From positions 1 to 6,081 of the forward strand of contig DAOVFI010000157.1 of assembly GCA_030673005.1 (NCBI GenBank): DNA of 6,081 bases. The letters run 5' to 3'. Source of the DNA: Planctomycetales bacterium. GTDB taxonomy: Bacteria > Planctomycetota > Phycisphaerae > SM23-33. Below, one piece after another: positions 1 through 5,216 of this stretch; position 1 is the first letter of the stretch, and each line of letters begins with the position of its first letter. The notes below the pieces were generated by a model. The model saw only the letters and a list, made by a program, of their open reading frames with translations. It was not told where the DNA came from and did not search any database. The translations under genes were made by a program, and so were the position numbers.

Positions 1-1617
1 GGTCGGGACGTATTCGCACACGACAGCGCCCCTGCTGAAGAGACCGCCAAGAGCCGAGGTTATCGCATCGTTCATTCGATCGGTGCACCGCCGGCGAATC
101 GGCTCATGGGCCGAATCGTATCCCAGCCGGAGCGTATCGCCATCCAGACCCAGCACCTTCGCCGGACGCAGCAGACCCGCAACGTGTCCCTGACGATTGC
201 TGTTCAGGACCGAGACTATCGCAGGCCACTGTCCGCGGACGTATTGCTCCGTCCAGGACGGATTCTCCAGCGCAGGAGCGGTCGAAACCTTTTCATATTC
301 CGAGCCTGTGGACTGTCGCGGCGCGTCGGAACGAGTCTGTTGGGCGGTTGGAGGGTTACGGGGCGCGGTTGCTACCGGCTTTTTTTTTTGCGCCCCTGTC
401 GCGGGCGCAGGTCGCCTCGACGGCGGTGCGGGCGAAGCCCCCCTGCCGGATGAGAGGCGTTCGAGCCTTTCTATCAGGCTTGCCGCATCGACGAATTTAT
501 CGGCCGACGCCAGTCGCACCAGCATCGCTTCAACCAGTCCCCTTCCGGCCGACAGGCCCCGGATGTTCCTGCCGGTCGTCTGGGTAATGCTGACGGCCTG
601 GACCAGCGCCGGCAGCGTGAACTTCCCGGCCAGTTCCGCTACGGTCTGCCTCTGCGATTCGGGCAGTTCTATCAGCGGGCTGTCGGCCCCGCACGCCGAC
701 GAAAGCATCATTTGTCTGAACATCTCGCCGACCGCCGCTGTCGCCGATTCCAGCGTCAGGCCCGACCGGAGCAGTTCGTCAAGCGATCCCAGCGCCGCGG
801 CTGCGTTACCGTCGGCGATTGCCGTAACTATAGAGGCCGTCCGCTCGTCGCTCGGCGCGCCCAGGATGGTGATAACGTCGTCTTCGCAGACCTGTGGCGA
901 GCCTGGTCGAGCCGCCTTCCCGGCCCCGGCGGCCAATAACTGGTCCAGCAGGCTCAGCCCGTCGCGCATCGAGCCTGCCGCCGCACGGGCGATCCGGTAA
1001 ATCGCTTCGGAGGTAACCTCGACATCCTCGGACTTGCATATCGACTCAAGATGCCCGGCGATACGCCCGGTCGGTATGTCGCGGAAGTCGAACCTTTGGC
1101 AGCGCGACAGGATCGTCGCGGGTATTTTACCCGGCTCGGTTGTCGAGAAGATGAATTTCACGTGCCCGGGCGGTTCTTCGAGCGTCTTGAGCAGCGCGTT
1201 GAACGCCTGGGTGGTGAGCATGTGGACTTCGTCGATGTAGTAGATTTTGTATCGGCAGCGGGCCGGGCGGTAGATCGCGTTGGACCGCAGGTCGCGGATC
1301 TCGTCGATGCCGCGATTGGAGGCCCCGTCTATCTCGACCATGTCAATGTCGTCGCCGCGTGCGATCGCCTCGCACGCCTCGCACTCGTTGCAAGGCGTCG
1401 TCGTCGGACCATCGGACGACAGGCAGTTCAGGGCCTTGGCGAGAATCCTCGCCATCGTCGTCTTGCCGACCCCACGAGTGCCGGTGAACAGAAACGCATG
1501 GGCTACGCGCCCGGTCTTTATCGCGTTGACCAGCGTGGTGGCGACGTGCTCCTGCCCGACCACCTCGTCAAAGGCGGCGGAACGATATTTGCGGGCCAGT
1601 ACCTGATATTCGGACAT
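1..1617 (-). CDS. dnaX: DNA polymerase III subunit tau/gamma (clamp-loader ATPase), C-terminus cut by window edge
   Basis: DnaX is the AAA+ motor of the clamp loader, which opens the beta clamp and places it on primed DNA. The minus frame from ATG at 1617 is open for 539 codons to the window edge and starts MSEYQVLARKYRSAAFDEVV, the standard DnaX opening. Seen in it are Walker A GTRGVGKT (about 46-53), a zinc module with C65, C76, C79 and C82, Walker B DEVH (129-132), the LLKTLEEPP segment (142-150) and the SRC arginine-finger motif (171-173). A Pro/Ala/Ser/Arg-rich linker (about 395-440) follows the gamma part, then the start of a tau-specific C-terminal domain. The linker holds a 10-A slippage site, annotated separately. 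The gene is divergent from rpmI. No clear Shine-Dalgarno sequence precedes the ATG (GTTGGAAATTGAA). The family assignment is secure; the true C-terminus lies outside the window. Confidence 0.97.
   Translation of the reverse strand, partial: MSEYQVLARKYRSAAFDEVVGQEHVATTLVNAIKTGRVAHAFLFTGTRGVGKTTMARILAKALNCLSSDGPTTTPCNECEACEAIARGDDIDMVEIDGASNRGIDEIRDLRSNAIYRPARCRYKIYYIDEVHMLTTQAFNALLKTLEEPPGHVKFIFSTTEPGKIPATILSRCQRFDFRDIPTGRIAGHLESICKSEDVEVTSEAIYRIARAAAGSMRDGLSLLDQLLAAGAGKAARPGSPQVCEDDVITILGAPSDERTASIVTAIADGNAAAALGSLDELLRSGLTLESATAAVGEMFRQMMLSSACGADSPLIELPESQRQTVAELAGKFTLPALVQAVSITQTTGRNIRGLSAGRGLVEAMLVRLASADKFVDAASLIERLERLSSGRGASPAPPSRRPAPATGAQKKKPVATAPRNPPTAQQTRSDAPRQSTGSEYEKVSTAPALENPSWTEQYVRGQWPAIVSVLNSNRQGHVAGLLRPAKVLGLDGDTLRLGYDSAHEPIRRRCTDRMNDAITSALGGLFSRGAVVCEYVPT
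356..396 (-). promoter_or_regulatory. Probable programmed slippage/frameshift site in dnaX (A10 tract in an inverted repeat)
   Basis: On the coding strand, ten consecutive A (389 down to 380) are read CAA AAA AAA AAG (Q410-K413), which contains the A-AAA-AAG heptamer in the register used by E. coli dnaX. In the -1 frame a TAA follows at 358-356, after seven further codons. In the +1 frame a TAG follows at 374-372. Either shift would therefore end the protein at about 415-420 residues, close to the length of the E. coli gamma subunit (431). The tract lies between the arms of a perfect 7-bp inverted repeat, GGGGCGC (396-390) and GCGCCCC (366-360). A small CGGT-AGCA-ACCG hairpin starts two bases after the tract. 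An AGGGG lies five bases upstream and could act as an internal Shine-Dalgarno stimulator. Whether the mechanism is ribosomal or transcriptional (as described for the Thermus A-tract) cannot be told from sequence. Confidence 0.75.
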
Positions 1618-1667
1618 TTCAATTTCCAACTCGTGCTTCGTAGCGAATCGCTGCTTCGCAGAGTAGT

Positions 1668-1691
1668 ATTGCCGATTGCCAATTGCCAATT
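1668..1691. repeat. Three tandem ATTGCCR heptamers in the dnaX leader
   Basis: ATTGCCG, ATTGCCA and ATTGCCA lie head to tail at 1668-1688, and the next bases begin a further partial unit (ATT). They lie 50-75 nt upstream of the dnaX start, in the presumed 5' untranslated or promoter region. They could be protein-binding iterons or an expanded microsatellite-like tract. The sequence does not discriminate. Confidence 0.5.
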
Positions 1692-1801
1692 GAACAATAC
1701 CACGGCAGGCAAATCAATCAGCAATTGTAAAACCTTCAATAATACGTGCAGAAAATCCGGACGTTTCGCCGCCGGTTTTATTCGGATGGAAGCGGAAATT
1801 G

Positions 1802-1903
1802 ATGCGGGACGAACCGGCGCCGCTGAAGAATTCCTGCCGGCGATGACGCCCTTTTCCGGGCGCGCCGCCGGTGAGCGGGCGCGACGCCAAAAACGTCCCG
1901 CAT
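1802..1903. other. Long-range inverted repeat enclosing GC-rich hairpins, possible structured RNA or repeat element
   Basis: ATGCGGGACG (1802-1811) and CGTCCCGCAT (1894-1903) are perfect 10-nt complements separated by 82 nt. The interior holds further complementary segments, for example CGCCC...GGGCG around 1840-1862 and CGCGCC...GGCGCG around 1861-1882. The whole can be drawn as a closing stem over several hairpins. It lacks the features of tRNA (no anticodon or T-arm consensus), of the SRP RNA tip and of 6S RNA that I would recognise. It could be an RNA on either strand, a leader element or a small mobile repeat. Confidence 0.35.
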
Positions 1904-1931
1904 GTTTTCTCACACAACTGAAAAATAATGC

Positions 1932-1959
1932 TTTACTCTTTCCGACCGGTTGTTAGAAT
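1932..1959 (+). promoter_or_regulatory. Candidate sigma-70-type promoter for rpmI
   Basis: TTTACT (1932-1937) and TAGAAT (1954-1959) are separated by 16 bp and match the -35/-10 consensus at 4/6 and 5/6 positions. A start near 1966 would give rpmI a leader of about 48 nt. The location is right because dnaX points away and no gene lies upstream on this strand. The assignment is by eye only. Confidence 0.5.
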
Positions 1960-2001
1960 ACGGATTCGTTTTTACCGGTGAAAAGTATATCCGGCCTGTG
2001 T

Positions 2002-2007
2002 GAGGTG
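2002..2007 (+). promoter_or_regulatory. Ribosome binding site of rpmI
   Basis: GAGGTG lies six bases before the GTG at 2014. It selects that GTG over the in-frame GTG at 1978, which has no such site and would add 12 residues unlike L35. Confidence 0.75.
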
Positions 2008-2013
2008 ATAAAC

Positions 2014-2208
2014 GTGCCGAAAATGAAGACAAATAAAGCAGTGTCCAAGCGGATCAAGATAACCGCAAGAGGTAAACTCAAGCGTCATCGCCCTATGGCC
2101 GGGCACTTGAAATCGACCAAAAGCCCCAAGCGGATCCGCAACCTGCGGAAAGCCCGCCTGCTTTCAAAGGGCTTCGCGAAACACGCTAAAAGGCTCCTGG
2201 GCCTGTAA
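2014..2208 (+). CDS. rpmI: 50S ribosomal protein L35 (bL35)
   Basis: bL35 is a small basic protein of the large ribosomal subunit. The 64-residue product from the GTG at 2014 begins (M)PKMKTNKAVSKR and contains GHLKSTKSPKRIRNLRK, both typical of the family, and the length is normal (about 65). An in-frame extension back to 1978 exists, but the canonical PKMKT start and the GAGGTG site six bases upstream favour 2014. It heads the plus-strand run rpmI-rplT-pheS. The 279-nt gap to rplT is much wider than usual and is largely filled by a palindromic element. infC, the normal first gene of this cluster, is not upstream. Co-transcription with rplT is likely but would have to read through the palindrome. 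Confidence 0.96.
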   Translation: MPKMKTNKAVSKRIKITARGKLKRHRPMAGHLKSTKSPKRIRNLRKARLLSKGFAKHAKRLLGL

Positions 2209-2234
2209 CAGTGATTTTATGAATCCTGTATATT

Positions 2235-2397
2235 AGGCTCTGTCTGAAAAGTATGTTTGGAAGCGAAAATTTCTATTTTTGTTTCTGGCAAGGAAGCGAA
2301 ATAACGGCATGTTGTTGAATATTCCGTTGTTTCGCTGACGCAGACCAGAAACAAAAATAGGAATTTGCAGCCCGAAGAGACTTTTCAGACAGAGCCT
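2235..2397. mobile_element. MITE-like 163-nt palindrome between rpmI and rplT
   Basis: The ends are perfect 18-nt inverted repeats, AGGCTCTGTCTGAAAAGT (2235-2252) and its complement (2380-2397). Moving inward, a 16-nt perfect pair (CTATTTTTGTTTCTGG and its complement) and a 13-nt pair with one mismatch (AGCGAAATAACGG) follow, so the transcript could form one very long hairpin. It is too short for a transposase. A 19-nt copy of the terminus plus flank occurs at 5217-5235, which argues for a dispersed mobile repeat, not a local attenuator. Taking GGCTCTG as the tip, the left flank is TA and the right flank TG, so a TA target duplication is possible but decayed. The parent transposon (an IS5- or IS630-type element is a guess) is not in the window. 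Confidence 0.7.
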
Positions 2398-2475
2398 GGG
2401 ATTCGGAACCTTAACAACTTACCGTAAGGCCGATTGGGTAAAATAGAACTCCCGTACGGGGTCCGTCGGTCAGTA

Positions 2476-2481
2476 AAGGAG
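2476..2481 (+). promoter_or_regulatory. Ribosome binding site of rplT
   Basis: AAGGAG lies six bases upstream of the ATG at 2488. It fixes the L20 start there, 18 codons inside a longer open frame beginning at 2434. Confidence 0.85.
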
Positions 2482-2487
2482 TATGTT

Positions 2488-3234
2488 ATGCCACGAGTAA
2501 GGAAAGGTGCGGCCCGCAGCCGCAAGCACAAGAAAATCCTCAAGGCAACCCGCGGCCAGATCGGTGCAGCCTCCCGCCATTATCGCGTCGCACGTGAAGC
2601 CTACATCCGCGCCGGTCAATACGCCACAATCGGGCGAAAACTCAAAAAACGCGACTTCCGCCGACTGTGGATTACGCGAATCTCGGCAGCCTGCCGACAA
2701 CGCGGGCTGACCTACAGCAGATTCATAAACGCCCTCTCTACCAGCGGTATATCAATCAACCGCAAATCGCTGGCGGACATTGCGATTTCCGACCCGGACG
2801 CCTTCGACAAAATCGTCGCCGCCGCAACCACCGCCAAAAAACCCGCCGCGACGGAGGCGCCCATAAAACCCGAACCGGTCCCGGCGCCTCCCGAGGCGAA
2901 AAAGGAAACACCTGAAAAGAAAACGCCGGCAAAAAAGGCGGAGAAGAAACCGGCTGCTGAAAAGGCAGCGCCGGAAGAAACACCCGCAAAGGAAGTAAAA
3001 AAAACCGCCGCTGAAAAGGCAGCGCCGGCAAAGGCGGTAAAAAAAACCGCTACGAAAAAAACCGCTGCAAAGAAAGAATTGACAGGCGCCAAGGCTGATG
3101 AAAAAACCGTCGCAAAAAAGACCGCTGCAAAAAAGACATTAAAGAAAAAAGCCGCATCCGCCAAAACTACAAAGAAAACCGTCGTCAAAAAAACAACGAA
3201 GAAAAAAACCACCGCTACTAAGAAAAGCGACTGA
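2488..3234 (+). CDS. rplT: 50S ribosomal protein L20 (bL20) with long Lys/Ala-rich C-terminal tail
   Basis: bL20 binds 23S rRNA early in large-subunit assembly and in several bacteria represses its own operon. Residues 1-118 are a complete L20: MPRVRKGAARSRKHKKILK, RGQIGAASRHYRVAREAY, KKRDFRRLWITRISAACR and GLTYSRFINAL are seen, in order. The family normally ends near 118. Here another 130 residues follow, made of about 40 Lys, 30 Ala and 20 Thr with Pro and Glu and no aromatic residue. The tail is acidic/Pro-rich at first (119-170), then turns strongly basic with KKTAAKK and VKKT repeats, like histone H1 or bacterial Hc1/AlgP-type tails. It is probably disordered and could bind rRNA or DNA. 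The start is set by AAGGAG at 2476. rpmI lies upstream across a palindromic insertion. The tail is in frame with no break, so it is not an obvious assembly error. Confidence 0.95.
   Translation: MPRVRKGAARSRKHKKILKATRGQIGAASRHYRVAREAYIRAGQYATIGRKLKKRDFRRLWITRISAACRQRGLTYSRFINALSTSGISINRKSLADIAISDPDAFDKIVAAATTAKKPAATEAPIKPEPVPAPPEAKKETPEKKTPAKKAEKKPAAEKAAPEETPAKEVKKTAAEKAAPAKAVKKTATKKTAAKKELTGAKADEKTVAKKTAAKKTLKKKAASAKTTKKTVVKKTTKKKTTATKKSD
2956..3028 (+). repeat. Direct repeats inside the rplT tail
   Basis: The same 19 nt (GCTGAAAAGGCAGCGCCGG) occurs at 2956-2974 and 3010-3028, exactly 54 nt apart, so the unit is 18 codons. At protein level it gives AAEKAAPEE...VKKT followed by AAEKAAPAKAVKKT. 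GTA plus a run of eight A ends each unit (2997-3004 and 3039-3046). This points to tail growth by in-frame duplication. Confidence 0.7.
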
Positions 3235-3241
3235 AACATGG

Positions 3242-3389
3242 TAGCCCACGGCGGAAGCCGTGGGTTAACAATGCATTATTACCTCCAGCCCTGAAAGGGC
3301 GGCACAAGCCTTTGCAGGAAAGACGTTTCGCCCCTTCGGGGCTGATACGTCGAGGGTCATGGTTTCCCCACGGCTTCCGCCGTGGGCTA
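3242..3389. repeat. REPIN-like repeat of four nested hairpins between rplT and pheS
   Basis: The ends (3242-3264 and 3367-3389) are perfect 23-nt inverted repeats. Each arm is itself a hairpin, CCCACGGC-GGAA-GCCGTGGG, with TA at the outer edge. Inside, two further hairpins mirror one another: GCCCTGAAAGGGC (3288-3300) and GCCCCTTCGGGGC (3330-3342). The whole unit is therefore symmetrical, as in paired REP sequences (REPIN/BIME) that are mobilised by REP-associated tyrosine transposases. No such transposase is in the window. It begins only eight bases after the rplT stop and ends 36 bases before the pheS start, so it is probably transcribed and could protect or attenuate the mRNA. Confidence 0.75.
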
Positions 3390-3425
3390 AAATGTTCTTT
3401 CATTATCAATACAGGCAAGTGAACG

Positions 3426-4448
3426 ATGAAACACATTGTCCGGCTTGAGGAATTCCGTAAGCAGGCGTTAAAGGAATTGCAAGAAGCCTTCCAGGCCGAC
3501 TCGCTCGAACAATGGCGTATTCTATATCTCGGTTCGCACGGTGAAGTCAAGGCGCTGATGCAGCAACTCAAAGACCTGCCGCCGGCTGATAAACCCGCCT
3601 TTGGAAAACGCGCCAACGAAATCAAGCAGGAACTGACAGCCGCCTTCAAGCAGCGTAAAGAAGAGGTCGGCGAAGGCAGGCCCGGAAAAAAACAAGTCGT
3701 CGATATGACCCTCCCCGGCACGCCTGTGCCGATCGGACACAGGCACCTTATCACGCAGACAATCGAGGAGATAGCCGAGATCTTCGGCAGGATGGGATTT
3801 AATGTCGCCTACGGACCGGAGGTCGAGGACGAGTGGCACATCTTCGACGCCCTGAACATGCCCGCGGCACATCCGGCCCGCGACCCGCTGGACAGTTTCT
3901 ACATCACCGATTCGGTAATACTCCGCAGCGAGACATCCAACGTTCAGATTCGCGTGATGGAGTCGCAGGCCCCGCCGGTCCGCATCATCAGCCCGGGGCG
4001 GGTCTATCGCCCCGATACCGTCGATGCCACACACAGTTTCATGTTCCACCAGGTTGAGGGCCTGTACGTCGATGAGGGAGTGAGCATGGTCGATTTGAAG
4101 ACCTGCCTCGACCAGTTCTGCAAGGCCTATTTCGGACCAACCGTCGCCACGCGCTTCAGGCCACACTTCTTCCCGTTCACCGAACCGTCGGCCGAGGTGG
4201 ACATCTCCTGCCACCTCTGCCCGGGTGACCGCGAAGACTGCCCCGTCTGCAAAGGTTCCGGCTGGATCGAACTGGGCGGATGCGGGATGGTCGATCCCAA
4301 CGTCCTCGAAGCCGTCGGCTACGACACCGAAAAGTACACCGGCTACGCCTTCGGCTTCGGCATCGAACGGATGGTTATGCGAAAATACAACATCCCCGAC
4401 ATCCGCCTCCTGTTCGAAAACGACGTGCGATTCCTGAGACAGTTTTAA
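3426..4448 (+). CDS. pheS: Phenylalanine--tRNA ligase alpha subunit
   Basis: PheS is the catalytic subunit of the alpha2-beta2 enzyme that charges tRNA-Phe. The 340-residue product has an N-terminal coiled-coil region (about 1-90) and then the class II core: HPARDPLDSFYI (149-160), LRSETSNVQIR (166-176), GRVYRPDTVDATHSFMFHQVEG (191-212; motif 2), FRPHFFPFTEPSAEVD (244-259), GCGMVDPNVL (285-294), and YAFGFGIERM with DIRLLFENDVRFLRQF at the C-terminus (motif 3). Length is normal. Between EVD and GCGMV sits a CHLC...CPVC insertion (Cys 262, 265, 272, 275), a probable zinc knuckle that E. coli PheS lacks. The ATG at 3426 is the only sensible start and has just a weak Shine-Dalgarno sequence. pheT, the beta subunit that usually follows, is not downstream and must be encoded elsewhere. 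Confidence 0.97.
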   Translation: MKHIVRLEEFRKQALKELQEAFQADSLEQWRILYLGSHGEVKALMQQLKDLPPADKPAFGKRANEIKQELTAAFKQRKEEVGEGRPGKKQVVDMTLPGTPVPIGHRHLITQTIEEIAEIFGRMGFNVAYGPEVEDEWHIFDALNMPAAHPARDPLDSFYITDSVILRSETSNVQIRVMESQAPPVRIISPGRVYRPDTVDATHSFMFHQVEGLYVDEGVSMVDLKTCLDQFCKAYFGPTVATRFRPHFFPFTEPSAEVDISCHLCPGDREDCPVCKGSGWIELGGCGMVDPNVLEAVGYDTEKYTGYAFGFGIERMVMRKYNIPDIRLLFENDVRFLRQF

Positions 4449-4609
4449 TTCATTGTCAATCGTGATATGATGGGGAAAATCACCTTACGAGCCGCTTTCC
4501 GTGAAGGAGCGGCCGGCAGGTCGGACAGGAACGCGGTTTCCCGGTGGAGGCTTACGAGGATGAACTTTCCCGGGACAAACGGTTAATAAAATGAATCGTA
4601 CTATTGGGA
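4449..4609 (+). other. Gap downstream of pheS with small hairpins
   Basis: No convincing gene was found. A hairpin GCCGCT (4491-4496) with AGCGGC (4508-4513) follows pheS but has no T-run, so it is not a classical terminator. TTTCCCGG is repeated at 4537-4544 and 4566-4573. Purine-rich GGTGGAGG and ACGAGGATGAA segments lie between them. The stretch might be part of an RNA leader, but I match it to no riboswitch class I know. Confidence 0.35.
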
Positions 4610-4639
4610 TTGAGAAATTAAAATGGATTGCTGTATGAT
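4610..4639 (+). promoter_or_regulatory. Candidate sigma-70-type promoter of the lipoprotein gene
   Basis: TTGAGA (4610-4615) and TATGAT (4634-4639) are 18 bp apart, and each matches consensus at 5/6 positions. A transcript starting near 4646 would have a leader of about 50 nt before the start at 4695. This would make the lipoprotein gene independent of pheS. Confidence 0.5.
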
Positions 4640-4682
4640 ATATTCGACAAAAGGCGATAATGACAAACCGGTCCGATTCATC

Positions 4683-4687
4683 AGGAG
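4683..4687 (+). promoter_or_regulatory. Ribosome binding site deciding the lipoprotein start
   Basis: AGGAG is seven bases before the ATG at 4695 but only one base before the in-frame ATG at 4689. It therefore supports 4695, which also places a clean signal peptide at the N-terminus. Confidence 0.7.
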
Positions 4688-4694
4688 CATGACA

Positions 4695-5102
4695 ATGAAA
4701 CGAGTAATAGTAGTGATTCTGGCTGCGACGGCGATAAGCCTGACCGCCGGCTGCGAGAAGAAGACAGGTCAGCCGGGCGAAACAAGCACGTTCCAGGCGG
4801 ATATCGACGGCTCGACCTGCAAACTGACCGTCCGTCCCGACGAGAACCTTCTGAAGGACCAGAAGAAATTATCCCGTGAGGCAAGGCTCGCCGCCGAGTC
4901 CGCCGTCGAAGAAGAAGAGCCTTCCGAGCCAACTGTTCCCGAAGAAGAAACCCCGCCGGAAACCACACCGGCGCCGACACCGACACCGGCGGCAACACCG
5001 GAAACACACGACAAACGCGCCGTACCGTCAGAAGCCAGAGAAGCACCTCCTATACGCGAGCGTGAGTCTCGACTACCGCCTCGCACCGAAGGCAGGCGCT
5101 GA
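4695..5102 (+). CDS. Small predicted lipoprotein with Pro/Glu/Thr-rich tail, unknown function
   Basis: The 135-residue product starts MKRVIVVILAATAISLTAGC: a positive N-terminus, a hydrophobic stretch and an LTAGC lipobox with the lipidated cysteine at residue 20. It should be exported and anchored to a membrane. Residues 21-60 (containing FQADIDGSTCKLTVRPDENL) may form a small folded part with a second Cys at about 42. After that, a charged segment (KDQKKLSREARLAAES), an acidic Glu/Pro run and a TPAPTPTPAATPET spacer lead to a basic, Arg-rich end. The low-complexity tail suggests a flexible periplasmic linker. The open frame extends upstream to 4623, but the AGGAG and signal peptide favour 4695. 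No family recognised. It has its own candidate promoter and is followed after 131 nt by the zinc-ribbon gene. Confidence 0.75.
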   Translation: MKRVIVVILAATAISLTAGCEKKTGQPGETSTFQADIDGSTCKLTVRPDENLLKDQKKLSREARLAAESAVEEEEPSEPTVPEEETPPETTPAPTPTPAATPETHDKRAVPSEAREAPPIRERESRLPPRTEGRR

Positions 5103-5216
5103 AACGAACACGAACGACAAACGAGCGGCAAAGGGGAATGTAACAATGTTCGGGCGGTTCCTTTTGAGGCTACAGCATGGCATGCGGTCGCGGCTCGTTA
5201 GAATTACATCCGTCAA

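Larger units (their letters stand above)
1618..1977. other. Divergent intergenic region between dnaX and rpmI
   Basis: No convincing gene was found on either strand. Open frames here show no recognisable protein and no ribosome site. The dnaX-proximal third is AT-rich and carries three tandem heptamers. The middle (about 1750-1905) is GC-rich and can fold into a stem with internal hairpins. The rpmI-proximal end carries a plausible sigma-70-type promoter. I could not place a confident dnaX promoter, although it should lie on the minus strand in this stretch. The usual upstream partner of rpmI, infC, is not here. Confidence 0.6.

Noticed and set aside
1802..1903. tRNA, SRP RNA or 6S RNA
   Set aside because: The 10-bp closing stem suggested a tRNA-like shape on the minus strand, but there is no valid T-arm or anticodon arm and no SRP GGAAGCAGC-type tip.
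1518..1917. Minus-strand frames upstream of dnaX (1518-1913 and 1714-1917)
   Set aside because: One overlaps the dnaX start in another frame, and neither shows family features or a ribosome site. The region looks structured, not coding.
197..1956. Long plus-strand open frames (197-1000 and 1051-1956)
   Set aside because: They lie antisense to dnaX, whose conserved motifs are intact on the minus strand. Their products are Ser/Arg-rich without recognisable domains, and the frames arise from GC-rich codon structure.
2235..2397. Rho-independent terminator or L20 autoregulatory pseudoknot
   Set aside because: There is no T-run after the stem, the stem is far longer than a terminator, and the end sequence recurs at 5217, which fits a mobile repeat better.
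2411..2444. Separate promoter for rplT (TTAACA ... TAAAAT)
   Set aside because: The spacing of 22 bp is too long for a sigma-70-type promoter, and no better -35 lies at the right distance.
2712..3239. Minus-strand frame of 175 codons, rich in Phe, Val and Ala, resembling a membrane protein
   Set aside because: It is the complement of the Lys/Ala/Thr-rich rplT tail: AAA/AAG codons read as TTT/CTT give false hydrophobicity. There is no ribosome site or promoter.
3242..3389. CRISPR array
   Set aside because: The repeats are inverted, not direct, occur only twice, and enclose mirrored hairpins, not unique spacers.
3522..4214. Minus-strand 230-codon frame
   Set aside because: Antisense to the conserved core of pheS; no recognisable features.
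4470..4586. 38-codon frame downstream of pheS (MGKITLRAAF...)
   Set aside because: No Shine-Dalgarno site, no recognisable motif, and a length expected by chance in GC-rich sequence.
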